46,100 bases of DNA, taken from positions 1-46,100 of the forward strand of contig CACHTK010000006.1 in the NCBI GenBank assembly GCA_902582765.1, read 5' to 3'. The position numbers and the translations under genes are program-made. The stretch's first letter is position 1, and every line of letters starts with the position of its first letter. Of this stretch, positions 31,807 through 39,893 are shown one piece after another. The notes beneath the pieces were generated by a model. That model saw nothing but the letters and a program-made list of their open reading frames with translations, was not told the origin of the DNA and made no database searches. The stretch comes from an uncultured Pelagibacteraceae bacterium (GTDB taxonomy: Bacteria; Pseudomonadota; Alphaproteobacteria; Pelagibacterales; Pelagibacteraceae).

Positions 31807-32060
31807 TGTTAGCAAATATTATTTATTTTACAGTATTTATAATTCTTGCGTTTGTCCTTTCTATTGCTGTGAAAGCAATTACTAGAGGCGTAGAGGCAAA
31901 GCAAATCATCAAAGATGAAAAAAACTTTAAATTTAATAAGGAAAATGAAATTCAAAATTTAGAAGTTGTAACTCAATTAAGAGAACTAAAAGAATTGCGC
32001 GATCAAGGAATAATTAATGATGACGAGTTTAAAAAAGCTAAAGATAAAATACTAAAGTAA
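31806..32060 (+). CDS. Small membrane protein with SHOCT domain
   Basis: An 84-residue protein: one N-terminal membrane helix (residues 4-24, IIYFTVFIILAFVLSIAV), a short charged linker, and a C-terminal SHOCT-type segment (LRELKELRDQGIINDDEFKKAKDKIL, given here in parts as LRELKELRDQG and DDEFKKAKDKIL). SHOCT domains are short oligomerisation or adaptor elements. It overlaps the previous gene by one base and converges with gcrA, whose stop begins 2 bases later. Function is unknown. Confidence 0.8.
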   Translation: MLANIIYFTVFIILAFVLSIAVKAITRGVEAKQIIKDEKNFKFNKENEIQNLEVVTQLRELKELRDQGIINDDEFKKAKDKILK

Positions 32061-32061
32061 G

Positions 32062-32559
32062 CTAGGCTGATTTTACCTTCTTTTCGATAAATTGAGGAAC
32101 TTCATCATTTTTTTCTACAATATCATCTTTTTTACCTTTTGGCTGGAAAACTATCATTAGGTGTAGTGGGCAGTAAGAAAATTTTTCAATAGTTTTTCTT
32201 CCACAGAAAGATGCATCCTTTTCATCGGGGTGACCTTCCATATACTTACATGTGTGTTCATTTAAATCTTCTAACTGAAGATTTTTCGCTGGCTCAAAGT
32301 TTTTATCTAAAAGAAGAGACCTAAACCTATGTTTTCTGCTTCCCTTTTTAATATTATTATTGTTCTGTGTAATTGTTCCAATATTGTTCTGAGATATAGT
32401 AGATCGTGTTTTAATTTTTGCAGACAGGTTTAATCTGTGTGCTTTTCCTATTACTGCATTTCTACTAACTCCTCCAATTATTTCAGCAATTTGACTGGCT
32501 GTTTGGCCTTTGCCCCAAAGATCCTTTAGTTTGTTAACTTTTTCGTCTGTCCAACTCAT
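32062..32559 (-). CDS. gcrA: GcrA-type cell cycle regulator
   Basis: Sigma-70-binding transcription regulator of alphaproteobacteria, whose Caulobacter form recognises GANTC sites methylated by CcrM. The 165-residue protein starts MSWTDEKVNKLKDLW with the helix-turn-helix GGVSRNAVIGKAHRL (about residues 26-40); the C-terminal part has CKYMEGHPDEKDASFCG and YCPLHLMIVF with the conserved Cys pattern. The ATG at 32557-32559 fits the canonical MSWTDE start; an in-frame Met 18 codons earlier is not needed. The linker is rich in Asn and Ser. Whether a CcrM exists is not visible here. Confidence 0.9.
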   Translation of the reverse strand: MSWTDEKVNKLKDLWGKGQTASQIAEIIGGVSRNAVIGKAHRLNLSAKIKTRSTISQNNIGTITQNNNNIKKGSRKHRFRSLLLDKNFEPAKNLQLEDLNEHTCKYMEGHPDEKDASFCGRKTIEKFSYCPLHLMIVFQPKGKKDDIVEKNDEVPQFIEKKVKSA

Positions 32560-32639
32560 ATTACTATATTTAGTATAATTTAGTTTTTTTACAACACTAT
32601 CTTGAGACCACAATTAACAGTCTATAACAAGCTTTTTTT

Positions 32640-32655
32640 ATTGTTTTTTAACAAT
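32640..32655. promoter_or_regulatory. AT hairpin in gcrA/ABC-2 divergent gap
   Basis: ATTGTT-TTTT-AACAAT forms a perfect 6-pair inverted repeat in the 127-base gap between gcrA and the ABC-2 permease. It could be an operator or only a by-product of base composition. I find no confident -35/-10 pair for either gene in this gap. Confidence 0.25.
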
Positions 32656-32686
32656 TATTGAAAAAAAAGTTTATTAATAAGTACTT

Positions 32687-33499
32687 ATGGTTGAATTACA
32701 AAAAAAATATCAAATTGGCTCAAGGAGATTTGGACTTATCAACTGGGTTGGAACTTATTCTTTATTTAAAAAAGAAGTTTTAAGATTTTTAACTGTTTCA
32801 GGTCAAACTCTATTTGGACCAATATTAACTAGTATATTATTCTTAACAGTTATTTCATTAGCTATTGGAGATCAAAGAACAGATGTACTAGGAGTTCCTT
32901 ATATAAAATTTTTAGCTTGTGGATTAATAATGATGCAAGTAATTCAACAAAGTTTTGCGCACTCTAGCTCATCATTAATGATGGGAAAAATGATGGGCAC
33001 AATTACTGATGTTGTACATAGCCCTCTATCATCATCAGAAGTAGTATTTGCAATAACATTTGCTTCTGCAGCAAGAGGTTTGTTAATTGCATCTGCTTCA
33101 ACATTAATATTTATTTTTTTTATAGATTTATCCATACAGAATTTTCTTTTATGGTTTACTTATTTATTTTTGGGTGGATTAGTTATGGGATCACTTGGAA
33201 TAATAGTCGGCCTGTATGCAGATAAATTTGATCAAATGAGTACTGTAACTAACTTTATAATTGTACCATTGAGTTTTTTAAGTGGCACTTTTTATAGTAT
33301 CGACAGATTACCTGATTTTTTAAAAATTCTGAGTAATTACAATCCTTTTTTTCATATGATAGATGGATTTAGATATTCATTTATTGGTCAATTAGATGGA
33401 TCAGTAATATTTGGTATTACATTGCTAACTTTTTTAAGTTTAGTAATTACATATTTCGCATATTTTTTAGTACACAAGGGTTATAAAATTAAATCATAG
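32687..33499 (+). CDS. ABC-2 type transporter permease
   Basis: A 270-residue integral membrane protein with about six helices (around residues 35-60, 70-92, 118-140, 152-178, 186-205 and 243-262). The pattern TVSGQTLFGPILTSILF, then GKMMGTITDVVHSPLSSSEVVF and FIIVPLSFLSGTFYSIDRLP, is that of ABC-2 permeases (NodJ/DrrB/YadH-like). No ATPase gene is adjacent, so the partner must be elsewhere; the substrate is unknown. It precedes argD by 7 bases. Confidence 0.9.
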   Translation: MVELQKKYQIGSRRFGLINWVGTYSLFKKEVLRFLTVSGQTLFGPILTSILFLTVISLAIGDQRTDVLGVPYIKFLACGLIMMQVIQQSFAHSSSSLMMGKMMGTITDVVHSPLSSSEVVFAITFASAARGLLIASASTLIFIFFIDLSIQNFLLWFTYLFLGGLVMGSLGIIVGLYADKFDQMSTVTNFIIVPLSFLSGTFYSIDRLPDFLKILSNYNPFFHMIDGFRYSFIGQLDGSVIFGITLLTFLSLVITYFAYFLVHKGYKIKS

Positions 33500-33506
33500 A
33501 TTAGAT

Positions 33507-34676
33507 ATGAGTTCCTTAGCTAAAAATTATAAAAGAAGAGATTTATCTTTCGATAAAGGCAAAGGATCTTTTTTGTATACAAAGAGAGGAATAAAGTTCT
33601 TAGATTTCGTTCAAGGTATTGCTGTCAATTCTTTAGGTCATGCAAACCCAAATTTAATAAAGGCAATAAATAAACAATCAAAAAAACTATGGCACGTTTC
33701 TAACTCTTTCATAATTCCTGAGGGAGAGAAATTAGCCAAAAAATTAACAAATAGAACTTTTGCAGATGCTGTTATTTTTCAAAATAGTGGGGCAGAAGCT
33801 ACAGAGGCTGCTATAAAAGTTGCTAGAAGATATTTTTACTCCTTAGGTCATTCAAAAAAAAATAGAATTCTTTGTATTAAAAATTCTTTTCACGGAAGAA
33901 CTATTGCGGCAATAAACGCAAGCGGATCTAAAAAAATGACAGAGGGATTTGGACCAAAAGTGGATGGGTTTGATCATTTTAAGTTTGGGAACCACAAAGA
34001 ATTAAAAAGAAAAATTACAAGTAAAACTGCGGCTATAATGATTGAACCAATAATGGGTGAGGGAGGTATTAAAGTAATACCCACATGGTGCCTCAAAGAA
34101 CTTAGAAAAATTTGTAATAAAAAAAAAATACTTCTTATTTTAGACGAAGTTCAGTGTGGAATTGGGAGATCAGGAAAGTTTTTTTCATATGAATATGCAA
34201 ACATAAAGCCAGATATAGTTCCTATCGCAAAAGGAATTGGAGGTGGGTTTCCAATTGGCGCAGTATTAATGACTAAAAAAGTTTCTAAGGCAATGGTTCC
34301 AGGTACACATGGATCTACTTTTGGTGGAAACCCATTAGCAATGTCAGTTGGAAATGCTGTAATGGATGAAATATTCAAAAAAGGTTTTCTTTCAAAAGTT
34401 AAAAGTAATTCTAAATATTTTATTTCAGAATTGAATAAAATTAAAAATAAATTTCCTAATATTATTAAAGAAATAAGAGGAACTGGATTAATTTTGGGAA
34501 TTCAGTTACATCATGACCAGACAAAATTTATACAAAGTTTAATAAAAAATAAACTGTTAACAATCAGAGCAGCTGAAAATGTTATAAGAATTTTGCCACC
34601 ATTAAATGTAAATAAAAAAGAGATTGATTTGAGTTTAAAAATTATAAATAAAGTTTGTGCTGAGTATAAAAAATAA
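33507..34676 (+). CDS. argD: Acetylornithine aminotransferase
   Basis: Class III PLP aminotransferase of arginine synthesis (possibly also succinyl-DAP aminotransferase in the lysine pathway). The 389-residue protein has QNSGAEATEAAIKVARRY (PLP phosphate region, about residues 91-108), CIKNSFHGRT, MIEPIMGEGG, LLILDEVQCGIGRSGKFF and the PLP lysine in PIAKGIGGGFPIGA (about residue 245). GTHGSTFGGNP follows. The stop overlaps the argF start (TAATG). Confidence 0.95.
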   Translation: MSSLAKNYKRRDLSFDKGKGSFLYTKRGIKFLDFVQGIAVNSLGHANPNLIKAINKQSKKLWHVSNSFIIPEGEKLAKKLTNRTFADAVIFQNSGAEATEAAIKVARRYFYSLGHSKKNRILCIKNSFHGRTIAAINASGSKKMTEGFGPKVDGFDHFKFGNHKELKRKITSKTAAIMIEPIMGEGGIKVIPTWCLKELRKICNKKKILLILDEVQCGIGRSGKFFSYEYANIKPDIVPIAKGIGGGFPIGAVLMTKKVSKAMVPGTHGSTFGGNPLAMSVGNAVMDEIFKKGFLSKVKSNSKYFISELNKIKNKFPNIIKEIRGTGLILGIQLHHDQTKFIQSLIKNKLLTIRAAENVIRILPPLNVNKKEIDLSLKIINKVCAEYKK

Positions 34677-35608
34677 TGAAACATTTTCTTCACATTAGAG
34701 ATATTCCTTTTAGAGATTTGAAAAGAATTATTTCTGATGCAAAATATAGAAAATCTAAAAGAAAAAAATTAAATACTCTTGACCCTGATAAAGATGCACC
34801 ATTAAAAGGTAAAATTCTTTTACAGATGTTTGAAAAATCTAGCCTAAGAACTAGATTAAGTTTTTATTTAGCCATTAAACAATTAGGTGGAGGATCTTTG
34901 ACTTTAAGACCTGAGGAATTGCACTTAGGTATTGGTAGTGAAAGTATTGCAGATACATCTAAAATTTTATCAACTTATGGCAATGCTTTTATGTTGAGAA
35001 CAGGCTCGGACAAAAAATTAGATCAATTCAAAAAATATTCGAGTATACCAATAATAAATGGATTAAGCCCATCTTCACATCCCACTCAAGTTTTATCGGA
35101 TATATTTACAATTCAAGAAATAAAAAAGAAAAGTATTTCAAAATTAAAACTATGTTGGATAGGCGATGCTAATAACAACATGATGAATAGCTTAATAGAA
35201 GCTTGTATAAAATTTTCTATATCACTAAATATTGCTTGTCCTAAAGACTATCAACCAAATAAAGCACTTACTTCTTTAATAAAAAAACAAAAAGGAAGAA
35301 TTAAAATTTATAATAAAAAAGAAAAAGCTGTTAAAAATTCTGATGTTGTAATGACAGATAAAATCATTTCATTAAATGATAAAGTAAATAAGAAAAAGAA
35401 ACTTAAATCATTTAAAAATTTTAAAGTGGATACAAAAACTATGAATTTAGCTAAGAAAAACGCAATATTTCTTCATTGTCTTCCAAGAGGGAGTGAAGTT
35501 ACAGAAGAAGTATTTCATGGAAAAGAATCTAAAGTATGGCAACAAGCTCTTAACAGAGTTTACGTTCAAAAGAGTATTTTATTATATTGTTTTGGTAAAT
35601 TAAGGTAG
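34676..35608 (+). CDS. argF: Ornithine carbamoyltransferase
   Basis: Makes citrulline from ornithine and carbamoyl phosphate. The 310-residue protein has FEKSSLRTRLSF (the S-x-R-T-R carbamoyl phosphate site, about residues 54-58, with Leu where Thr is typical), HPTQVLSD, CWIGDANNNMMNS and the catalytic HCLPRG near residue 263. Its last 9 bases overlap the 3' end of the convergent cytochrome gene. Confidence 0.95.
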   Translation: MKHFLHIRDIPFRDLKRIISDAKYRKSKRKKLNTLDPDKDAPLKGKILLQMFEKSSLRTRLSFYLAIKQLGGGSLTLRPEELHLGIGSESIADTSKILSTYGNAFMLRTGSDKKLDQFKKYSSIPIINGLSPSSHPTQVLSDIFTIQEIKKKSISKLKLCWIGDANNNMMNSLIEACIKFSISLNIACPKDYQPNKALTSLIKKQKGRIKIYNKKEKAVKNSDVVMTDKIISLNDKVNKKKKLKSFKNFKVDTKTMNLAKKNAIFLHCLPRGSEVTEEVFHGKESKVWQQALNRVYVQKSILLYCFGKLR

Positions 35609-36130
35609 TTGTAAAGGACTATCAGCATTAGCATTCATATATAGAATTACTGAAGCTCTATCTTTCTCTTTTTTTAATCCTGCAAAAGCCATTTTTGTAC
35701 CCTTTATATATGAAGCAGGTTTTATTAAAAAACTGTTCATCTCTTGGAAAGTCCAATCCTTTCCAAATGCAATCAAGGCTTTCGAATATTTATAATCTTC
35801 CAGAGCAGCCATATTTCTGCCAAGTACATTATAAAGTGCTGGGCCAATATTGTTTCTTCCACCTTTTTTAATTGAATGACATGCGCTACATTTCTTAAAG
35901 ACTTTCTTTCCATGGTCAACACTTCCCATGGCTAATAGAGCAGATATATCAACTGCTGAAACTGCTGTGGAAGTTTTTGTGCTGTCTGTTTCAGCAAATT
36001 CAACTTTATAAGCTGATTGACTTGGCTTCTCTACGTAATAGATAATGTCTGAAATTTTAGTTATTCCAAATATAACAACAAAAATAACTACTACAGCTGC
36101 AATAATTTTATTAATTTCAAATGAGTCCAT
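35600..36130 (-). CDS. Membrane-anchored class I cytochrome c
   Basis: A 176-residue periplasmic c-type cytochrome with an uncleaved N-terminal anchor (residues about 7-28, NKIIAAVVVIFVVIFGITKI), a linker, the haem site CSACHSIKKGG (about residues 80-90) and the distal Met ligand in YIKGTKMAF. It resembles the CycM/c552 family that carries electrons from the bc1 complex to cytochrome oxidase in alphaproteobacteria. A cytochrome gene of this type next to kdsB-pheA is a familiar alphaproteobacterial order. Confidence 0.92.
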   Translation of the reverse strand: MDSFEINKIIAAVVVIFVVIFGITKISDIIYYVEKPSQSAYKVEFAETDSTKTSTAVSAVDISALLAMGSVDHGKKVFKKCSACHSIKKGGRNNIGPALYNVLGRNMAALEDYKYSKALIAFGKDWTFQEMNSFLIKPASYIKGTKMAFAGLKKEKDRASVILYMNANADSPLQLP

Positions 36131-36139
36131 GATTTTTAA

Positions 36140-36168
36140 TTATTATCCTCGTATAACATGTTAAACAA
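36140..36168 (-). promoter_or_regulatory. Candidate promoter for membrane cytochrome c
   Basis: On the minus strand TTGTTT (36163-36168) and TAATAA (36140-36145) are 17 bases apart, and the start codon lies 9 bases beyond the -10. The predicted leader is only a few bases long. Confidence 0.5.
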
Positions 36169-36196
36169 AAAAAAAACTAAATTTAAATTTAATAAT

Positions 36197-36213
36197 TGCG
36201 TCTGAAAGACGCA
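36197..36213. promoter_or_regulatory. Inverted repeat just before kdsB
   Basis: TGCGTCT-GAA-AGACGCA: seven perfect pairs including four G-C pairs, unusual in this AT-rich 96-base gap. It is followed directly by TAATAC (36214-36219), a -10-like hexamer for kdsB, whose ATG is at 36227, so it would lie in the promoter spacer. No T-run follows. It could be an operator for kdsB-pheA or the divergent cytochrome gene. Confidence 0.4.
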
Positions 36214-36226
36214 TAATACTTAGTTT

Positions 36227-36964
36227 ATGAGTAATACATTAATTTTAATCCCTTCAAGATTAGCTGCAACAAGGTTACCAAATAAACCTTTATTAAAAAT
36301 TAATAATATTTCAATTATCAATCATGTTTACAAAATTGCAAAATCATCACTTATTGGAGAAAGTTATGTTGCAACAGGCGATAAAGAAATATTTGAAGAA
36401 GTCACTAAGCATGGAGGAAAATGTATTTTAACCAAAAAAGATCATAAAACCGGAACTGACAGAATTTTTGAGGCTTATCAAGAGTTAAGAGATGAAAATA
36501 TTGAATACGTAATAAATCTTCAAGGAGATGAGCCAATGCTTGATATTGAAGATGTGCATAATCTCCTAAAAAAAACTATTGAAAAAAAATCTAAAATTTC
36601 AACATTAGCCTGTCAAATTGAGCACGAAAAATTTTTCTTAAATAAAAATATTGTAAAAGTAACTACAAAAGAGAAACTTCATCAAAAAAATCTATCAATA
36701 GCATCATCATTCACGAGAGAAATTGAAAATACTCAAAAAAACATTTACCACCATATTGGAATTTATATTTATCATGTTTTATATTTAGAAAAGTTTGTGA
36801 AATTAGGGCAAACTCAGAATGAAAAATCACAAAACTTAGAGCAATTGAGACTAATGGATAACAATATTGAAATAGACGTAGGATTAGCAAAAACTAAACC
36901 AATTGGTGTAGATACAGATGAAGATTATCTAGAAATTAAAAAAATTATGGAATATAAAAATTAA
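36227..36964 (+). CDS. kdsB: 3-deoxy-manno-octulosonate cytidylyltransferase
   Basis: Activates KDO as CMP-KDO for lipid A assembly, using the pathway begun by KdsD in this window. The 245-residue protein has IPSRLAATRLPNKPL at the N-terminus (nucleotide-binding), DHKTGTDRIFEA, NLQGDEPMLD (metal Asp), HIGIYIYH and the C-terminal VDTDEDYLEIKKI. It is followed after 3 bases by pheA. Confidence 0.96.
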   Translation: MSNTLILIPSRLAATRLPNKPLLKINNISIINHVYKIAKSSLIGESYVATGDKEIFEEVTKHGGKCILTKKDHKTGTDRIFEAYQELRDENIEYVINLQGDEPMLDIEDVHNLLKKTIEKKSKISTLACQIEHEKFFLNKNIVKVTTKEKLHQKNLSIASSFTREIENTQKNIYHHIGIYIYHVLYLEKFVKLGQTQNEKSQNLEQLRLMDNNIEIDVGLAKTKPIGVDTDEDYLEIKKIMEYKN

Positions 36965-36967
36965 ATT

Positions 36968-37795
36968 ATGAAAATTGCTTATCAAGGTGTTGCAGGAAGC
37001 TACAGCGAAAGTTGTGCTAAAAAAATGTATCCAGAGAGTGAAACAATACCATGCAAAACATTTGATGAATGCTTTGAAAGATCTAGTGAAGATAATTCAA
37101 TAAAATCTTTAATTCCAGAGTCAAATAAAACAACTGGAAATATTGGTGTTGAGTATTTAATCTTTAAATACAGACTAAATATTTATGCAGAGCATTTTTT
37201 TCCAATTAATCATAATCTATTAGGATTAAAAGATTCCAAAATAGGAGACATAAAAGATGTTTATTCACACGCACAAGCATTAAGTCAATCTTCAAGTTTT
37301 ATTAAGAAAAAAAAATTCACAGAAAATGTTAGAGCAGATACAGCTGGTTCAGCAAAATTTGTTTCAGAAACTAAAGACAAATCTAAAGCTGCTATAGCTT
37401 CTAGTCTAAGTGCAGAAATATATGGTCTTAAAATTCTACAAGAAAATGTCCAAGATGATAAAGATAACGTGACTAGATTTTTATTACTTGGTAAAGATAT
37501 TTTTCAGCCAGATTTTTCTGATGATAATCATATAACATCAATATTATTTAAGTTGAAAAGTAAACCCGCTGCTCTTTACTCTGCACTATCTGGATTTGCA
37601 ATAAATGGAGTTAATATGAGTAAACTACAAAGTTTTCCCGAAAAGAACTCATTTTCCTCATATTTTTTTCTATGTGATATTGACGGACATATTGAGGCTC
37701 CTAAAATCAAAAATTCACTCGAGGAATTGGGTCTGCATTGTCAAGATATGCACGTTCTAGGTGTTTATAAATCCGATAAATTTAGACAAAAATAA
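36968..37795 (+). CDS. pheA: Prephenate dehydratase
   Basis: Converts prephenate to phenylpyruvate for phenylalanine synthesis. The 275-residue protein is the monofunctional form without chorismate mutase: a periplasmic-binding-like PDT domain starting AYQGVAGSYSE, with VYSHAQALSQ and the catalytic Thr in DNVTRFLLL (about residue 174), then a C-terminal ACT domain (SILFKLKSKPAALYSAL, with the Phe-binding ESRP-like region as LQSFPEK). Confidence 0.95.
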   Translation: MKIAYQGVAGSYSESCAKKMYPESETIPCKTFDECFERSSEDNSIKSLIPESNKTTGNIGVEYLIFKYRLNIYAEHFFPINHNLLGLKDSKIGDIKDVYSHAQALSQSSSFIKKKKFTENVRADTAGSAKFVSETKDKSKAAIASSLSAEIYGLKILQENVQDDKDNVTRFLLLGKDIFQPDFSDDNHITSILFKLKSKPAALYSALSGFAINGVNMSKLQSFPEKNSFSSYFFLCDIDGHIEAPKIKNSLEELGLHCQDMHVLGVYKSDKFRQK

Positions 37796-37808
37796 ATTTA
37801 TAACTTTC

Positions 37809-37838
37809 TTGTAGAATAGAAATTTTTATTGATATAAT
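37809..37838 (+). promoter_or_regulatory. Promoter of SRP RNA
   Basis: TTGTAG (37809-37814), an 18-base spacer and a perfect TATAAT (37833-37838). The spacing places transcription start at about 37845, precisely the first G of the SRP RNA stem. This agreement makes it the best-supported promoter in the window. Confidence 0.7.
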
Positions 37839-37844
37839 AAAGTT

Positions 37845-37931
37845 GGAGGCCAATCAGGTGGTGTTACCACAAATCCCCTAGGATCGAAAGATAGCAAGGG
37901 TAGTGAGTAATTTCCAGGTTGGTTGGTCTCC
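37845..37931 (+). ncRNA. ffs: Signal recognition particle (4.5S-type) RNA
   Basis: The ends GGAGGCCAA (37845-37853) and TTGGTCTCC (37923-37931) pair over nine bases with one G-T. The apex is TAGG-ATC-GAAA-GAT-AGCA (37879-37896), a GNRA tetraloop on a three-pair stem flanked by the internal-loop strands that Ffh binds (canonical CAGG/AGCA, here U for the first C). CCC/GGG and TTACCAC with GTG-A-GTAA extend the helix. The 87-base length fits the short bacterial type without an Alu domain. Position just before dnaX-ybaB-recR matches alphaproteobacterial synteny. It has a well-placed promoter, but no terminator before dnaX. Confidence 0.88.
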
Positions 37932-37937
37932 TTAAAA

Positions 37938-39569
37938 ATGACAGAAAATTCAAAAGTACTAGCATTAAAATACAGACCTCAAGTATTTGAGGATTTAATT
38001 GGTCAAGAGATTATTGCTGAAACAATTAAAAATTCAATAATTTCAGACAAGTCACCTAATGCATTCTTGTTTACAGGCATTAGGGGAGTAGGAAAAACAA
38101 CTTTCGCAAGAATAGTTGCAAAGTCATTAAATTGTGAGCATGGAATTGAAAACATGTGTAAGAAAAAATGTAGCAACTGTGATGCAATTACAGATTCAAA
38201 TCATATTGATGTTTTGGAAATGGATGCTGCAAGCAAAACAGGTGTTGACGATGTAAGAGAGCTTATTGAATTTTCAAGATACGCACCAACAACTGCTAAA
38301 TATAAAATATTTATTATTGATGAAGTTCATATGTTAAGCAAACAAGCATTTAATGCACTTTTAAAAACATTGGAGGAACCACCAAAATATTTAAAATTTA
38401 TTTTTGCAACAACCGAAATCAAAAAAATTCCTGTAACAGTAATATCGAGATGTCAACGTTTTGATCTCTCTAGAGTGAAATCTGAAGAGCTTTTTAATTA
38501 TATAAAAATGATTAAAGACAAAGAAGGTGGTAAAGTTTCTGATGAAGCTTTAAAATTAATTGTTAAAATTTCAGAAGGATCTGTTAGAGATGCATTATCT
38601 TTGTTAGATCGTGGACTTGTAGCCAATCAAAATGATGAGGAATTAAATCTAGATAAAGCACAAAGTATTTATGGATATTTTGATAAAAGTTCCCTGATAG
38701 AATTAATACAAAATCTGTTTAGTGGTGACGAAAAGAAAGTATTTGAGTTATATAGAAAAATTTATGATTCTGGTGTAGATCCCAAAATTTTTTTGAATGA
38801 TTTTCTTGAGGTTTTATATTACCTAAAAAATATTAATTTTATAAAATTAGACGGAAATAATTTTTCTTTAAATGATCAAGATTTTAGTAATCTTTCCACA
38901 ATATCTGAAAATTTAGATTCAAAGGACATAATCCTTTTTTGGCAATTTACACTTGATACAATTGAGGAAATTAACATAGTTTCAAATCCAAATTTATCAG
39001 TTGAAATGTTCCTTTTCAGATTAATGAGAATAAAAGGTTTTAAGGAGAAAGATATTGAGGAAAGCTTTACTGGAAAAAATCCTGATACTTTAATTAAAGA
39101 ACCTGAAAAAAAAATTATAAGTAAAACAATAGATCAAATCAAAAATATTTCACAACAAGAAAAAATTGAACCAAATTTAAACAAAGATGAAGTAATTAAT
39201 GAACTTAAAATAGATTCATTTGAAAGTTTGATAAATTTATGTACGGAGAGAAAAGAAGCTAAGCTTAAATATGAGCTTGAAACTAATACAAATTTAGTTT
39301 CATTCTCTGAGGGTTTAATAGAAATATCTTTTAATGAAAACTTAGACAAAGACTTTATTAAAAATCTATCTAACAAACTGTACGAATGGACATCTAAGAG
39401 ATGGATTATCTCTCTGTCAAAAAACCAAGGACAAATTTCAAAAAAAGAAAAAAATAAAATGAATGAGAAAAAAATATTTGATGATGTTAAAAAGTCCGAA
39501 GCCTATAAAAAAGTGATCGAAGCATTTCCGGATGCAGAATTAATAAATGTTGAGTTGAAGGAGGATTAA
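37938..39569 (+). CDS. dnaX: DNA polymerase III subunit tau (gamma)
   Basis: Clamp-loader ATPase that bridges replisome parts. The ATG at 37938 (MTENSKVLALKYRP) is chosen over a TTG five codons earlier, which would lie inside the SRP RNA stem; the product is 543 residues. Walker A is GIRGVGKT (47-54), zinc cysteines are Cys66, 74, 78 and 81, Walker B is IIDEVHML (about 127-133) and the SRC motif is in VISRCQRFD. Domain III ends near residue 370 and is followed by a linker with a nine-A tract at codons 390-393, then a C-terminal tau part. Only 6 bases separate it from the SRP RNA, leaving no ribosome site. ybaB starts 1 base after the stop. Confidence 0.95.
   Translation: MTENSKVLALKYRPQVFEDLIGQEIIAETIKNSIISDKSPNAFLFTGIRGVGKTTFARIVAKSLNCEHGIENMCKKKCSNCDAITDSNHIDVLEMDAASKTGVDDVRELIEFSRYAPTTAKYKIFIIDEVHMLSKQAFNALLKTLEEPPKYLKFIFATTEIKKIPVTVISRCQRFDLSRVKSEELFNYIKMIKDKEGGKVSDEALKLIVKISEGSVRDALSLLDRGLVANQNDEELNLDKAQSIYGYFDKSSLIELIQNLFSGDEKKVFELYRKIYDSGVDPKIFLNDFLEVLYYLKNINFIKLDGNNFSLNDQDFSNLSTISENLDSKDIILFWQFTLDTIEEINIVSNPNLSVEMFLFRLMRIKGFKEKDIEESFTGKNPDTLIKEPEKKIISKTIDQIKNISQQEKIEPNLNKDEVINELKIDSFESLINLCTERKEAKLKYELETNTNLVSFSEGLIEISFNENLDKDFIKNLSNKLYEWTSKRWIISLSKNQGQISKKEKNKMNEKKIFDDVKKSEAYKKVIEAFPDAELINVELKED
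39106..39114 (+). other. A9 slippery tract in dnaX
   Basis: Nine A residues follow GAACCTG, in frame as GAA AAA AAA ATT. Gain of one A, or a -1 ribosomal shift, reads AAT TAT AAG TAA (stop 39122-39124). Loss of one A reads TTA TAA (stop 39118-39120). Either gives a product of 393-395 residues that ends just after the ATPase/collar domains, the layout of gamma. E. coli uses -1 frameshifting and Thermus thermophilus uses transcriptional slippage at an A9 run to make gamma; which, if either, acts here is inference. Confidence 0.55.
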
Positions 39570-39570
39570 A

Positions 39571-39888
39571 ATGACTGATTTTTCAAAATTAATGGAAAAA
39601 GCTAAAGAAATTGAAAGCAAAATGAGAGAAAGCCAAGAAAATATTAAAAAGATTGAGGTTGAAGGTGTCTCAGGAGCTAATGATGTAAAGGTTACTTTAA
39701 ATGGAGAGGGCGCTATGATTTCAATTAAACTTAGTGAAAATGTTTTGAAAGAGGAAAAAGTAATATTAGAAGATCTTATTACTGCTGCTCATAATAACGC
39801 AAAATCACAACTTAAATCAAAAACTGCAGAGGAAATTTCAAAGGCTTCAGGAAATTTTGGAATACCTGGATTTAAGTGGCCTTTATAA
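39571..39888 (+). CDS. ybaB: YbaB/EbfC nucleoid-associated protein
   Basis: A 105-residue dimeric DNA-binding protein. The N-terminal helix (FSKLMEKAKEIESKMRES) and the central GVSGANDVKVTLNGEGAMISIKL strands are typical, ending NFGIPGFKWPL. It sits between dnaX and recR, the conserved order, with gaps of 1 and 5 bases. Confidence 0.95.
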   Translation: MTDFSKLMEKAKEIESKMRESQENIKKIEVEGVSGANDVKVTLNGEGAMISIKLSENVLKEEKVILEDLITAAHNNAKSQLKSKTAEEISKASGNFGIPGFKWPL

Positions 39889-39893
39889 TTTAA

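Noticed and set aside
32560..32613. N-terminal extension of GcrA by 18 residues
   Set aside because: GcrA proteins start at MSWTDE; the extra residues have no family support.
37923..37937. TTG start for dnaX
   Set aside because: It lies in the 3' strand of the SRP RNA closing stem; MTENSKVLALKYRP at 37938 is the normal DnaX N-terminus.
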